Assembly: GCA_017650305.1 (NCBI GenBank)
Contig: JAGCFD010000065.1
Span: 1 to 41,521 of the forward strand
Length of the DNA stretch: 41,521 nt
Source of the DNA: Bacteroidales bacterium
Lineage (GTDB): Bacteria > Bacteroidota > Bacteroidia > Bacteroidales > WCHB1-69
Reading direction: 5' to 3'
Numbering within the stretch: the stretch's first letter is position 1; each line of letters opens with the position of its first letter. The notes under the pieces were generated by a model. The model was not told the DNA's origin. It saw nothing but the letters and a program-made list of their open reading frames with translations, and made no database searches. Shown one piece after another: positions 17,217-26,827 of the stretch. Both the position numbers and the translations under genes were made by a program.

Positions 17217-19154
17217 ATGGATAGAAATACGGTTATTGGATTGTTGCTGATATTCGGCTTGTTCTTAGGTTTTAGCTTTTATCAGTCCAACAAGGCCAGG
17301 AAGGTAATGCAGGAACAAGAGCAGCAAGCTCTTGAGGAGATGGCCCGACAGGAGGAGGATTCTATCGCTCAGGCACTCTCGTTGACAGCACAAGACTCAT
17401 TGAATGATAATGCAGCGGCCCCCGCGCCCGTGAGTCAACAGCAGTTTTCAACCCCACAGTTGGCCAGCATGGACGACTACGTGGTGGAAACCAACAAGGC
17501 TTGGTACTATTTTGCCAAGCAAGGCGGATGTCTTCGCAAAGTGTGCCTTAAGGATGTGTACCGCTACACGCCCAAGGACTCTGCTAAGATCCTGATGGAG
17601 GTGTTTGAAGGCGGCACCAACGACCTTAACATCAATTTGCAGTTGCGCGACCAGACTGAAATAGGCACCCGCGACTGTCTCTTCTTGTCTGAGATGGATG
17701 GCGACACCCTCGTGGTGGATGAGGCGCACAACACGCTCTCTCTGCGCATCTATCCCAATAACCAGGGTGATTCAAACCAATGTCAAACTCTCAATGTCAA
17801 CTCCTATATCGAGTATCTCTACACGTTCTCTCCCGACGACTACATGTTTTCCTACAAGGTGCGCTTCGTCAACATGGAGCCGTACCTGTATCCAAACAAG
17901 CACAACTACACGTTGGAGTGGAATGCCGAACCCAAGAATGTCGAGAAGAACTATGACAATGAGAAGAATCTGACATCTGTCTATTACATGGACAATACAG
18001 ACGAGGTTGGCAATATAGACGAACGCAAGGGCGGATCCAAGGATTTTACCTCCCCTCTGAAATGGATCTCCTTCAAACAGCAGTTTTTCACAGCCACTCT
18101 GATAGTTGACGGCGACCAAGCTTTCGATTCCGGCACACTGTCTGCCACCTCCCCCGACAAAGAGGAGCGTGAAGTCCTCAAGTACTGCAAGGCCGAGCTC
18201 GATTTCCAGATGCCTGACTTGAATAAAGGCTCTTTCAACATGTCGATGTATGTGGGCCCGAACCAGTATCGTCTGCTGAAGGGTTATAAGATGAAGCTGG
18301 AACGTCAGGTGCCACTGGGATGGGGATTCTTCCTGCTCCACTGGATCAACCGTTTCATCATCATCCCCGTGTTTAACTGGCTGGAGGTCTATGGCCTGAG
18401 CTATGGCATCATTATCCTCTTGCTGACGATAGCCTTGAAGGTGGTGCTTTTGCCGGTCAGCTACAAGACCTACATGTCTTCGGCCAAGATGCGTGCGCTG
18501 AAGCCGGAGATCGAGGCTATCAACGCCCGCTATCCCAAAGACGAGGATGCCATGAAGAAACAGCAGGCGACCATGGCGCTATACAGGAGCGCAGGTGTGA
18601 AGCCCGCAGGCGGATGTCTTCCCATGTTGCTCCAGATGCCTATCCTCATCGCCATGTACCGTTTCTTCCCTGCTTCCTATGAGCTGCGGCAACAGTCGTT
18701 CCTCTGGGCCGAGGACCTTTCCGCATACGACTCCATCTGGAACTTCAGTCACCATGTGCCGCTGCTTGGCGACCACTTGAGCCTCTTCACGATCCTCATG
18801 ACCATCGCCACCATCTTCTACACCTGGATTAACAACAAACTGATGAACCCGACCCAGGGCAATAGAGATCAGCAGCGTATGATGAATATCATGATGTACA
18901 TGATGCCGATTATGTTCTTCTTCATGTTTAATAACTTTGCTTCCGCTTTGACCTACTACTACTTGCTCTTCAACATCTTGACCTTCTTGCAGATGTGGAT
19001 ATTCAGAAAAGCTATCGATGAAAATAAACTCCATGAGCAGCTTAAGGCTAACATGAAGAAACCGGTTAAAAAGTCGAAATGGGAATTGAAAATGGAGGAA
19101 TTGCAGAGACAGCAAGCCCAGATGCAAAGACAACAACAAAAGAAATCCAAATAA
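17217..19154 (+). CDS. yidC: Membrane protein insertase YidC
   Basis: The 645-residue product inserts and folds inner-membrane proteins. It begins MDRNTVIGLLLIFGLFLGF, the N-terminal anchor of the Gram-negative long form, followed by a periplasmic beta-sandwich domain to about residue 370. The conserved five-helix core starts near 375, with LTIALKVVLLPVSYKTYMS and the cytoplasmic KMRALKPEIEAI hairpin, then GVKPAGGCLPMLLQMPI. The C-terminal tail is rich in Lys and Gln and may touch the ribosome. The conserved hydrophilic-groove region is present. It leads a block of chromosome-maintenance and envelope genes on the same strand. Confidence 0.97.
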   Translation: MDRNTVIGLLLIFGLFLGFSFYQSNKARKVMQEQEQQALEEMARQEEDSIAQALSLTAQDSLNDNAAAPAPVSQQQFSTPQLASMDDYVVETNKAWYYFAKQGGCLRKVCLKDVYRYTPKDSAKILMEVFEGGTNDLNINLQLRDQTEIGTRDCLFLSEMDGDTLVVDEAHNTLSLRIYPNNQGDSNQCQTLNVNSYIEYLYTFSPDDYMFSYKVRFVNMEPYLYPNKHNYTLEWNAEPKNVEKNYDNEKNLTSVYYMDNTDEVGNIDERKGGSKDFTSPLKWISFKQQFFTATLIVDGDQAFDSGTLSATSPDKEEREVLKYCKAELDFQMPDLNKGSFNMSMYVGPNQYRLLKGYKMKLERQVPLGWGFFLLHWINRFIIIPVFNWLEVYGLSYGIIILLLTIALKVVLLPVSYKTYMSSAKMRALKPEIEAINARYPKDEDAMKKQQATMALYRSAGVKPAGGCLPMLLQMPILIAMYRFFPASYELRQQSFLWAEDLSAYDSIWNFSHHVPLLGDHLSLFTILMTIATIFYTWINNKLMNPTQGNRDQQRMMNIMMYMMPIMFFFMFNNFASALTYYYLLFNILTFLQMWIFRKAIDENKLHEQLKANMKKPVKKSKWELKMEELQRQQAQMQRQQQKKSK

Positions 19155-19212
19155 TAACTTTTGACGAAGATGATGAGCCCCATCATTGAGTTGATGAAAA
19201 AAACGAATAATT

Positions 19213-19551
19213 ATGGAAAATCAAGACAAGAATGAAGTTTTATCTCGCGCTGTAAAGGCAGGTAATAGAACGTATTTCTTCGATGTGAAGAGTACGAAGA
19301 CGGGTGAAATGTATTTAAAGATTACGGAAAGCAAGCGTAAGTTCAATGATGTTACGGGCACTTTCTTCTACGAGAAGCACAAGGTATTCTTGTATAAAGA
19401 GGATTTTGAGAAGTTCCAGAATGCTTTGAACGGTATGGTAGAGTTCATTAACACGGGCAAAGTGCCGGAAGAGGTGAACTTTGAGACCGAAGAGAAGCTG
19501 AATGAGCGTGACATGGACCAGGATTTTGACAACCTTGATTTCACGTTGTAA
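19213..19551 (+). CDS. PUR-like nucleic-acid-binding protein (DUF3276)
   Basis: This 112-residue protein fits the short PUR-alpha-like family (DUF3276) found in Bacteroidota and, as BpuR, in spirochaetes. Visible features are TYFFDVKSTKTGEMYLKITESKRK and the second strand-rich segment KHKVFLYKEDFEKFQNALN, the alternating sheet-helix plan of the PUR repeat. Relatives bind single-stranded DNA and RNA; the target here is unknown. Its stop shares one base with the ATG of parA (TAATG), so it is likely coupled to the partition genes. Confidence 0.85.
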   Translation: MENQDKNEVLSRAVKAGNRTYFFDVKSTKTGEMYLKITESKRKFNDVTGTFFYEKHKVFLYKEDFEKFQNALNGMVEFINTGKVPEEVNFETEEKLNERDMDQDFDNLDFTL

Positions 19552-20324
19552 TGGGTAAGATTGTTGCCATCGCAAATCAGAAAGGTGGGGTGGGCAAGAC
19601 GACAACGGCGGTCAATCTGGCCGCCTGCGTTGCCGCGCTCGACATGAAGGTGCTGCTCATTGACGCCGACCCGCAGGCCAATGCCTCCAGCGGACTCGGA
19701 TTCGAGAGCACGGACGAGACCATATCCATCTACGACTGTATCGTGAACAATCGTCTGGCGGTGGAGGCCATCCAGCCTACTGACATCCAGCAGTTGCATC
19801 TGCTTCCCGCCACGATGGACTTGGTGGGCGCCGAGCTGGAGATGATCTCCTACGAGCGCCGGGAGTATCGCCTGAAGGACGCCATCTATTCGCTGAAGAA
19901 CGACTACGACTTTATCTTCATCGACTGTGCGCCCTCTCTTGGACTGATCACCCTCAACGCCCTCGTGGCCGCCGACTCCGTGCTGATTCCCGTCCAGTGC
20001 GAATACTTCGCCCTCGAAGGACTCGGCAAGCTGTTGAACACCATCCGCATTGTCCAGACCAACATGAACCCCGCTTTGGCCATCGAAGGCATCTTGCTTA
20101 CCATGTACACGGCCCGCATCAAGTCTTCCAACGCCGTGGTGGATGATGTCCGCCTTCACTGCAAGGACCTGGTGTTCGACACCATCATCTCCCGCAATGT
20201 GCGCTTGAGCGAGGCACCCAGCTATGGCAAGCCTATCGTGCTCTATGATGTGAAATCTACTGGCTTCAGAAACTATCTGAACCTTGCTACAGAATTCCTC
20301 AACAAAAACGGATATACGATTTAA
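19551..20324 (+). CDS. parA: Chromosome partition ATPase ParA/Soj
   Basis: The 257-residue protein carries the deviant Walker A box NQKGGVGKTTTAVNLAA near residues 9-25, LLIDADPQANA, and FIDCAPSLGLITLNAL (Walker B), all standard for ParA/Soj. It works with ParB bound at parS sites to move replication origins. The chromosomal synteny with parB immediately downstream, and the absence of plasmid functions, suggest the chromosomal copy. No parS site was identified here. Confidence 0.96.
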   Translation: MGKIVAIANQKGGVGKTTTAVNLAACVAALDMKVLLIDADPQANASSGLGFESTDETISIYDCIVNNRLAVEAIQPTDIQQLHLLPATMDLVGAELEMISYERREYRLKDAIYSLKNDYDFIFIDCAPSLGLITLNALVAADSVLIPVQCEYFALEGLGKLLNTIRIVQTNMNPALAIEGILLTMYTARIKSSNAVVDDVRLHCKDLVFDTIISRNVRLSEAPSYGKPIVLYDVKSTGFRNYLNLATEFLNKNGYTI

Positions 20325-20334
20325 AACCCATACC

Positions 20335-21207
20335 ATGAATAAAACAGAGAAACCTAAAGGAAGAGGCCTGGAGGCCATTTTGGGGAATGTGAACATCTCC
20401 TCGGTTCAGCCATCCGCCCATTCTGGCGGTAACAGCTACATCAAAATCGACTCGATAGACGCCAACCCTTTCCAGCCGCGTACCCAGTTCGATGAGGAGG
20501 CGTTGGAAGGTCTGGCACAGTCTATCAAGACATACGGACTTATCCAACCCGTGACGGTTCGCCCCAGTGAGGGCGGACGCTATCAGCTGATCTCCGGCGA
20601 ACGCCGCTACCGCGCTGCTAAGATGGCTGGCCTGACAGAAATCCCCGCTTTCGTCCGCGCCGTTGATGATATGCAGTCTGTTCAGATGGCTCTCGTGGAG
20701 AACATCCAGCGCGCTGACCTGAACCCTATAGATGTGGCCATGAGCTATCAGATGCTCGTTGAAGAATGCCATCTCACGCAAGAAGAACTGAGCGAGAAAC
20801 TTGGCAAAGACCGCAGCACGATCTCCAACTATCTGAGACTCTTGCGCCTTTCAACCCCAGCACAAGTCGCTGTGCGCGATGGCGTCATCTCTATGGGCCA
20901 TGCTCTCCCGCTTGTCGTCCTCGAGGATGCTGCCCTCCAACAGAAAGTCATCAAGAAGGTGGTGGACGAGAATCTCTCTGTCCGCCAGACCGAAATGGAG
21001 GTCAAGAAGCTGCGCAACGAACTTGAGCCGGCAAAGCCTAAAGTGAAAATCACCCTCTCCGATGAGGTCCGCGCTTTCCAGACTGCTTTTGCCAAGAAAC
21101 TGAAAGCCAAGGTTAAAATCAAGAAGGATATCACGGGTAAAGGCTCCATCACGATACCTTTTTCCTCAGACGAAGAACTGAAGAAAATCATAGACCAGCT
21201 GCAATAA
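20335..21207 (+). CDS. parB: Chromosome partition protein ParB/Spo0J
   Basis: The 290-residue product starts MNKTEKPKGRGLEAILG, the usual N-terminal ParA-contact segment, so I choose 20335 rather than the longer in-frame reading from 20284, which overlaps parA. The CTPase/ParB nuclease-like domain contains NPFQPRTQFDEEALEGLAQSI and GERRYRAAKMAGLTEIP. The helix-turn-helix is LTQEELSEKLGKDRSTISNY. A C-terminal dimerisation segment follows. It lies 10 nt after parA. Confidence 0.96.
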   Translation: MNKTEKPKGRGLEAILGNVNISSVQPSAHSGGNSYIKIDSIDANPFQPRTQFDEEALEGLAQSIKTYGLIQPVTVRPSEGGRYQLISGERRYRAAKMAGLTEIPAFVRAVDDMQSVQMALVENIQRADLNPIDVAMSYQMLVEECHLTQEELSEKLGKDRSTISNYLRLLRLSTPAQVAVRDGVISMGHALPLVVLEDAALQQKVIKKVVDENLSVRQTEMEVKKLRNELEPAKPKVKITLSDEVRAFQTAFAKKLKAKVKIKKDITGKGSITIPFSSDEELKKIIDQLQ

Positions 21208-21235
21208 ACTGGTTGTTTGCCACGTTTTACCACGT

Positions 21236-21811
21236 ATGAGAATTCAATGCTGGATATTGTCCGTTATCTGTTGTTTGATGATGCTCTCTTTGCAGGCGCA
21301 GGAAGAGCTGACAGATACGCCCGCATCCCGCGTTGCCCCTGCTGATTCCGTCAAGGTGGTGAAACATTCGCCCACCACGGCGATGCTTTGCTCCATCATT
21401 CCAGGCGGTGGCCAGATTTACAACAAGAAATATTGGAAACTGCCGATCGTCTACGGCGCTTTGGCTGCCACTGGCTATTTCGTCTGGCGCTCCGCCCACA
21501 AAATGAACGTGTATCGTAATGAGTTTATCTATCGGCGCGATGAATTGGTGACGTGGCAAAACTTTACCCTTGCGGAATACTCTGACGAGAATCTCCTGGA
21601 AATGAAAAATACCCAGCGACGGAATCTGGAAATCTCTATCGCTGCGACGGCAGTCGTGTATGTGCTGAACTTCATCGATGCCATGGTGGATGCCCATCTG
21701 TACTATTTTGATGTCTCCGATGACCTTAGCCTCCACTGGCAACCTGCCGTTATGCCGGATTTCACCAATAGACAATATGCCTTTGGTCTCAATCTGCAGT
21801 TGCGCTGGTGA
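21236..21811 (+). CDS. DUF5683 membrane protein
   Basis: The 191-residue product has a signal peptide ending near LQAQEE, the DUF5683 signature PGGGQIYNKKYWKLPIVYG with a membrane segment, and a second membrane segment near AATAVVYVLNFIDAMVDAHL. The C-terminal part is strand-like and ends in LNLQLRW. Its function is unknown. In Bacteroidota it regularly lies between parB and dapB, as it does here. An outer-envelope location is plausible but unproven. Confidence 0.85.
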   Translation: MRIQCWILSVICCLMMLSLQAQEELTDTPASRVAPADSVKVVKHSPTTAMLCSIIPGGGQIYNKKYWKLPIVYGALAATGYFVWRSAHKMNVYRNEFIYRRDELVTWQNFTLAEYSDENLLEMKNTQRRNLEISIAATAVVYVLNFIDAMVDAHLYYFDVSDDLSLHWQPAVMPDFTNRQYAFGLNLQLRW

Positions 21812-21830
21812 CATATATGATACTGAAAAA

Positions 21831-22583
21831 ATGAACGAGAAGATTAAGTTTGCGATTTTAGGATACGGCAAGATGGGTAAGATGGTGGAATCCATGTTGC
21901 GTGCTTCTGGTTATGATATAGTTGCCATCATCGATAATGAAGAGGAGTGGCAGGCGCGTATGGACGATTTCCGTACTGCCGATGTGGCCATCGACTTCTC
22001 CATGCCTTCGGTGGCAGTGAGCAACATGGTGCGGGCTCTGGAATGCCACGTGCCCATTGTGGTTGGCACAACAGGCTGGTATGATCGTCTGGACGAGATT
22101 GTCGCGAAAGCCAAGTCATGTCACGGGTCGCTTGTCTACGGCACGAACTTCAGCATCGGAGTCTATCTGTTCAACCGTATGAACCAGTGGCTGGCCTCCG
22201 AGATGAGTCACTATAACCAATACGCAGTCTCTGTGGAAGAGACCCACCACACCGCCAAGAAGGACGCGCCGAGTGGCACCGCCATCACCTTGGCAGAGAG
22301 CATTGTCAGCCATCACCCGGGTTATTCCCAATGGCAGTTGTGTCAAGGGGAACCTGTCGGCAAGGAGGTGATCCCTGTGCAGGCACATCGCGTGGGGGAA
22401 GTCGCCGGCATCCATCAGATACAATGGTCCTCTCCCGAAGACGAGATCACCATCATTCACAACGCGCATGGTCGCCAAGGCTTTGCCGCCGGCGCTATCC
22501 GTACGGCCATCTGGCTGGTTCAGCATCCCGGCGCTGTATGCTCATTCGCTGAAACCTTTGAAGAACATAATCATAAACTCTAA
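21831..22583 (+). CDS. dapB: 4-hydroxy-tetrahydrodipicolinate reductase
   Basis: The 250-residue enzyme catalyses the second committed step of lysine and meso-diaminopimelate synthesis. It shows the dinucleotide-binding motif GYGKMGKM near residue 10, VGTTGW, and the catalytic block EETHHTAKKDAPSGTA. The start at 21831 (MNEKIKFAILG) places the Rossmann strand at the N-terminus; the in-frame extension back to 21678 overlaps DUF5683 and is not credible. Cofactor choice (NADH or NADPH) is unclear. Confidence 0.96.
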   Translation: MNEKIKFAILGYGKMGKMVESMLRASGYDIVAIIDNEEEWQARMDDFRTADVAIDFSMPSVAVSNMVRALECHVPIVVGTTGWYDRLDEIVAKAKSCHGSLVYGTNFSIGVYLFNRMNQWLASEMSHYNQYAVSVEETHHTAKKDAPSGTAITLAESIVSHHPGYSQWQLCQGEPVGKEVIPVQAHRVGEVAGIHQIQWSSPEDEITIIHNAHGRQGFAAGAIRTAIWLVQHPGAVCSFAETFEEHNHKL

Positions 22584-22597
22584 AACAAAGAAACACT

Positions 22598-24232
22598 ATG
22601 TATATATCAATTACCGCACTCTGGATTATCGGCATCATCTTCCTGATTTGCACACATGTTGGCTTGTGGGGTATCTTTCGCAAGGCCGGTATCGCTCCGT
22701 GGAAGTCCCTGATTCCTTTTTATAATGTCTGGCTCTGGATTACGGAAGTCATACATAAGAAATGGTGGTGGATGCTGCTCTTCCTCATTCCCTTCCTCAA
22801 CATCTTCATGTTCTTCTATATCATTTGGGAGACGATCCATCATTTCAATAAAAACGGATACGGAGCCCTGATCCTCGGCACGCTGTTCTTCTTTGTCTAT
22901 CTGCCTTATCTCGGCTTCTCGAAGAAAGAAGAATATATCGCAGAGCTGCCAGAGTGGAAGAAAAGCAGCGCTCGTTCCTGGGGCGACGCCCTCATCTTCG
23001 CAGTCGCTTTGGCCTATATCATCCGCCTTTGCTGGTTCGAGCTTTATACCATCCCGACATCTTCTATGGAGAGCTCCTTGATGGTGGGCGATTTCCTGAC
23101 GGTCTCCAAACTCTCCTATGGTGTGCGAATGCCCAATACGCCAGTGGCTATCCCCTTTATTCACAACACACTGCCCAAGACCCAAAGCGTCAACTCCTAT
23201 TCCAAAATAATCAAATTGCCCTACATGCGCACGAAAGCCCTGCGCCCTGTCCGAAACAACGACGTTGTGGTGTTCAATTACCCCGATGGCGATACGGTAG
23301 TCGTGGAGCGCAAGGCGGAAAGCTACTATGCCATCGTACGGGAGTTCGAGGCGATGCTCAATCCGAATGCTTCCCCGGAACAGAAACGTGATGTGATGGG
23401 ACGCTATAGCCCTGACATGATCCAATATTTTCAACAAAAGTATGCCGGACCATATTATCAAGGCAAAGGCCGAGAGGCTGTCTGGAAAGAGTATAAAGTC
23501 ATCGACCGCCCTGTGGATAAGCGTGAAAACTATGTGAAACGCTGTATCGCGGTCCCCGGCGACGAACTCAAAATCGTGGACAAACAGGTCTATATCAACG
23601 GTAAGGCGGCAGAGAACCCCAAACGTATGCAGTTTGCCTACTTCGTGTATCATCCTAATGGCATGCAGCTCTCGCTGAAAAAACGCAAAGAGTTGGATAT
23701 CAATGAGGACGATGCGCAGCGCGTTGATCAGTACACGGTCCTTTACCGATTGAACAAGGAACAATGTGACAAGATCCGGAAGATGGGATTCGTTGTGGAG
23801 GTCTATCAGGATTCTCTGGGTCAGTACGACCCCGCCATTTTCCCGCACTCACCTGATTATCCGTGGAATAAGGACTTCTTCGGTCCCATTACCATCCCCG
23901 CCAAGGGCACAACCGTGAAACTCGACTCTAAGAATATTGTCCTCTATGAGCAGATTATCCGCCAATATGAAGGCAACCAATTGGAAGTCAAGGACGGCAA
24001 AGTCTTCATCAATGGGAAGGAGGCACATGAATATACTTTCAAGATGGACTACTATTTTATGATGGGTGATAACCGTCATAACTCCGCCGACTCCCGCTTC
24101 TGGGGCTTTGTGCCGGAAGATCATGTGGTGGGCCATCCCTCAATGGTGTGGTTGTCTCTGGATAAGTACAAGTCATTGGGTGAAAAAGGTAAAGTCCGTT
24201 GGGACAGAATGTTCAAGCGAGTGAAAATGTAA
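22598..24232 (+). CDS. lepB: Signal peptidase I with N-terminal membrane extension
   Basis: The 544-residue protein removes signal peptides on the periplasmic face. An N-terminal region of about 110 residues with several membrane segments resembles DUF5684 (GLWGIFRKAGIAPWKSLIPFY). The peptidase domain follows, with catalytic Ser156 in PTSSMESSL, Lys314 in YVKRCIAVPGDEL, and the late box MGDNRHNSADSRFWGFVP. A large insertion between the Ser and Lys boxes, and another after the Lys box, account for the length, as is common in Bacteroidota. It follows dapB by 14 nt. Confidence 0.95.
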   Translation: MYISITALWIIGIIFLICTHVGLWGIFRKAGIAPWKSLIPFYNVWLWITEVIHKKWWWMLLFLIPFLNIFMFFYIIWETIHHFNKNGYGALILGTLFFFVYLPYLGFSKKEEYIAELPEWKKSSARSWGDALIFAVALAYIIRLCWFELYTIPTSSMESSLMVGDFLTVSKLSYGVRMPNTPVAIPFIHNTLPKTQSVNSYSKIIKLPYMRTKALRPVRNNDVVVFNYPDGDTVVVERKAESYYAIVREFEAMLNPNASPEQKRDVMGRYSPDMIQYFQQKYAGPYYQGKGREAVWKEYKVIDRPVDKRENYVKRCIAVPGDELKIVDKQVYINGKAAENPKRMQFAYFVYHPNGMQLSLKKRKELDINEDDAQRVDQYTVLYRLNKEQCDKIRKMGFVVEVYQDSLGQYDPAIFPHSPDYPWNKDFFGPITIPAKGTTVKLDSKNIVLYEQIIRQYEGNQLEVKDGKVFINGKEAHEYTFKMDYYFMMGDNRHNSADSRFWGFVPEDHVVGHPSMVWLSLDKYKSLGEKGKVRWDRMFKRVKM

Positions 24233-24247
24233 GCAAAATCCTATACG

Positions 24248-25912
24248 ATGCAAACAATACCGATTTATTGTAAAAATACCAACTCATTGGTTTATGCTCC
24301 ATACGGTCAGAATCTTTATGATTTTCTCCAGGAGCATCAGATGCTGCCGGAGCTGCCCTATCTGGGTGCATTGGTGAATAATAAAGTCCGGGATCTGAGC
24401 TACCAGGTCCATCGTCCGGCCATCATCGATTTTTTTGATTATTATTCGCCGTACGGTCGTGGTTTCTATATCCGCTCTCTCTATCTGCTGTTGTGCAAGA
24501 CCATTCACGACCTGTTTCCGCTGAAGGTGAAATTGCGCATCAAGCATTCCATATCGGGCGGACGTTTCTGCACGCTGGATAATATGGACGAGCCGATCAC
24601 AGAAGAGCTTGTCATGAAGATGCTCAACCACATGAAGAGTATTGTCAGGGCGAATATCCCGTTTGAACGTGTGGAGATGCTGACAGAAGATGCCATTGAG
24701 GCATTCCAGGAACTTGGACTGGAAGACAAGTACGAGTTGCTCAAAGAACGCAACCGGATTTTTACCTCAGTCTATCGCTTGGACACCACGATCGACTATT
24801 ATTACGGATTTATGGTCCCGTCAACTGGATACCTTTCAATGTTCGGATTGGAAATGTATGAGAATGGCATCTTGTTGAAAATTCCTTCTGCCAAGAACTT
24901 CAAGGTGTTGCCCAAGACCCATCAGAATCCAAAACTCTTCGCCCAATATCACATGTCCAAAGCTTGGTCTGAGTTTATGGGAGTGTCAATGGTTAGCGAT
25001 ATGAACCGCCTGGTGCGAGAGGGTAGGGCTCTTGAAACGATTCTTGTGGCCGAAGCATTTCAGGAAAAGTGGATCTCGAAAGTCGCAGATGACATTTTCC
25101 AGAAAAAAAATGTCAAGATGGTGCTTATCAGCGGCCCTTCCAGCTCTGGCAAGACCACCACTTGCCGCCGACTCTCTGTCCAACTGGCTGTGCTAGGCTA
25201 TAAGCCAGTGCAGATTTCAGTAGACGACTTCTTCGTGGAACGAGACGAAACCCCTGTGGATGCCAACGGAGAGAAAGACTTTGAAGCCCTTGAAGCTATC
25301 GACTTGCCCTTGTTCAATGACACCTTGAAACGACTTGTCGCTGGAGAGTGTGTGGAAATCCCGACTTTCGACTTTACCAAAGGAAGTAAACTGTGGACTG
25401 GCAAGACCCTTCAGCTTGAAGATAATTCCATCATGGTGGTGGAAGGCATCCACTGCCTCAATCCCAAACTTACCGAGCAGGTGCCAGAGGAGCTTAAGTA
25501 TAAGGTTTTTGTCTCAGCCTTGACATCTATCTCTATCGATCGCCATAATCCCATCCCCACGACTGACAACCGTTTGATTCGTCGGATTGTGCGAGACTAC
25601 AACTATCGTGGCTATTCTGCTTTGGATACCCTAAGACGTTGGCACAGTGTTCGTAATGGTGAAGACAAGAACATTTTCCCCTTCCAGGAAAATGCTGATG
25701 TGATGATCAACACCTCGCTGATATTTGAGTTGGGAATCTTGAAAAATTTCGCTATCCCGATTCTCCAAGAGGTGCCGGAGACAGTTCCTGAATATGCAGA
25801 GGCAAAAAGGTTGTTGAAGTTCCTTTCGTTCTTCCATTCCATCTCAGCCGCTGATATACCAGGCACTTCCATTCTTCGAGAGTTTGTCGGGGGAAGCAAA
25901 TTCCAATACTGA
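24248..25912 (+). CDS. Nucleoside kinase with TGS-like N-terminus
   Basis: The 554-residue product has a small ubiquitin-like N-terminal domain (YDFLQEHQML, TGS-like), a threonyl-tRNA-synthetase-like second domain with HSISGGRF, and a C-terminal uridine-kinase-type P-loop domain with ISGPSSSGKTTTCRRL near residue 295, ISVDDFFVERDETP and VVEGIHCLNP. Such proteins are annotated as nucleoside kinases in Bacteroidota; the precise nucleoside is not known. Its stop shares one base with the next ATG (TGATG), so they are coupled. Confidence 0.87.
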   Translation: MQTIPIYCKNTNSLVYAPYGQNLYDFLQEHQMLPELPYLGALVNNKVRDLSYQVHRPAIIDFFDYYSPYGRGFYIRSLYLLLCKTIHDLFPLKVKLRIKHSISGGRFCTLDNMDEPITEELVMKMLNHMKSIVRANIPFERVEMLTEDAIEAFQELGLEDKYELLKERNRIFTSVYRLDTTIDYYYGFMVPSTGYLSMFGLEMYENGILLKIPSAKNFKVLPKTHQNPKLFAQYHMSKAWSEFMGVSMVSDMNRLVREGRALETILVAEAFQEKWISKVADDIFQKKNVKMVLISGPSSSGKTTTCRRLSVQLAVLGYKPVQISVDDFFVERDETPVDANGEKDFEALEAIDLPLFNDTLKRLVAGECVEIPTFDFTKGSKLWTGKTLQLEDNSIMVVEGIHCLNPKLTEQVPEELKYKVFVSALTSISIDRHNPIPTTDNRLIRRIVRDYNYRGYSALDTLRRWHSVRNGEDKNIFPFQENADVMINTSLIFELGILKNFAIPILQEVPETVPEYAEAKRLLKFLSFFHSISAADIPGTSILREFVGGSKFQY

Positions 25913-26694
25913 TGATTTGTCTTTTGGGATCGGGAAATGTGGCCACATGGCTGTTGCAGAAGCTTCGCGGATGTCGGGAGTTTCCGGTGACGCAGGTCTA
26001 TAGTCGCCAGCTGGACCATGCCCGTGCGGCGGCGGCTATGGTAGGTGCAGAGGCTGTTGATGATCCCGCGATGTTGGATCCGAACTGTCGTCTCTTCATC
26101 TTTGCCTTGCGCGATGATGCCTTGCCGCAGGTCTTGTCGCAGATACCTTTCAAGATGCCCTTGGCTGTGCATACGGCCGGCTCTGTGCCGCAAGAGACGC
26201 TCGTGCCTTATGCCGAGCATTATGGGGTTCTCTATCCTTTGCAGACCTTTTCAAAGAATACGGACATGACATCGCTCAAGGTGCCGCTTTGTGTGGAGTG
26301 TGACCATGTGGGGCCGCATCGGGAGATGTTGCTTGCCCTTGCGAATGCCCTTTCCGATACGGTGCGACTGCTGAGCGGGGACCAACGCTTCTATGCGCAT
26401 CTGGCCTCCGTGTTTGCCTGCAACTTCTCCAATGCAATGTGTACGGTGGCTGACGACATACTGCAGCAACACCAGATGAGCCTGGATTTGATCTGGCCGC
26501 TTCTGGAACAGACGGTGGCCAAACTACAGACCCTTCCGCCGAGAGATGCTCAGACAGGTCCTGCCCGCCGTGGTGACGAGGCTGTGATGCACCGCCATCT
26601 TCAGGCGCTGACCGAACCCCAATGGCAGGAGATTTATCGGACGATAAGCGATTTTATTCAATCTAATAGCTTGTATAGTGCTGATAATAAGTGA
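25912..26694 (+). CDS. Rossmann-like DUF2520 protein
   Basis: The 260-residue product opens with MICLLGSGNVATWLLQKL, an NAD(P)-binding turn, followed by a ketopantoate-reductase-like arrangement. It contains HTAGSVPQETLVPY and GVLYPLQTFSKN, typical of DUF2520, and a helical C-terminal half (ACNFSNAMCTVADDIL). It is probably an NAD(P)-dependent oxidoreductase, but no substrate has been assigned to the family as far as I know. It begins within the stop of the nucleoside kinase. Confidence 0.8.
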   Translation: MICLLGSGNVATWLLQKLRGCREFPVTQVYSRQLDHARAAAAMVGAEAVDDPAMLDPNCRLFIFALRDDALPQVLSQIPFKMPLAVHTAGSVPQETLVPYAEHYGVLYPLQTFSKNTDMTSLKVPLCVECDHVGPHREMLLALANALSDTVRLLSGDQRFYAHLASVFACNFSNAMCTVADDILQQHQMSLDLIWPLLEQTVAKLQTLPPRDAQTGPARRGDEAVMHRHLQALTEPQWQEIYRTISDFIQSNSLYSADNK

Positions 26695-26763
26695 GATGCT
26701 TGTAATAAACAAATTATTGTGGATTATTTTTTGAAGGTATTTTTATTATTTCAAAAAAATCAC

Positions 26764-26771
26764 TATTTTTG
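26764..26771 (+). promoter_or_regulatory. -7 box for kdd
   Basis: TATTTTTG followed by CACTC matches TAnnTTTG and sits 56 nt before the ATG at 26828, in an AT-rich 133-bp gap. Confidence 0.6.
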
Positions 26772-26827
26772 CACTCGCTTGCGTAAAGCAACAGATTTTA
26801 TTTTATTAAATTATAAATCAAAACAAT

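Noticed and set aside
19169-19187. A terminator between yidC and the PUR gene
   Set aside because: A 7-bp stem (GATGATG with CATCATT) exists, but no T-run follows and the end pair is a wobble, so readthrough is likely.
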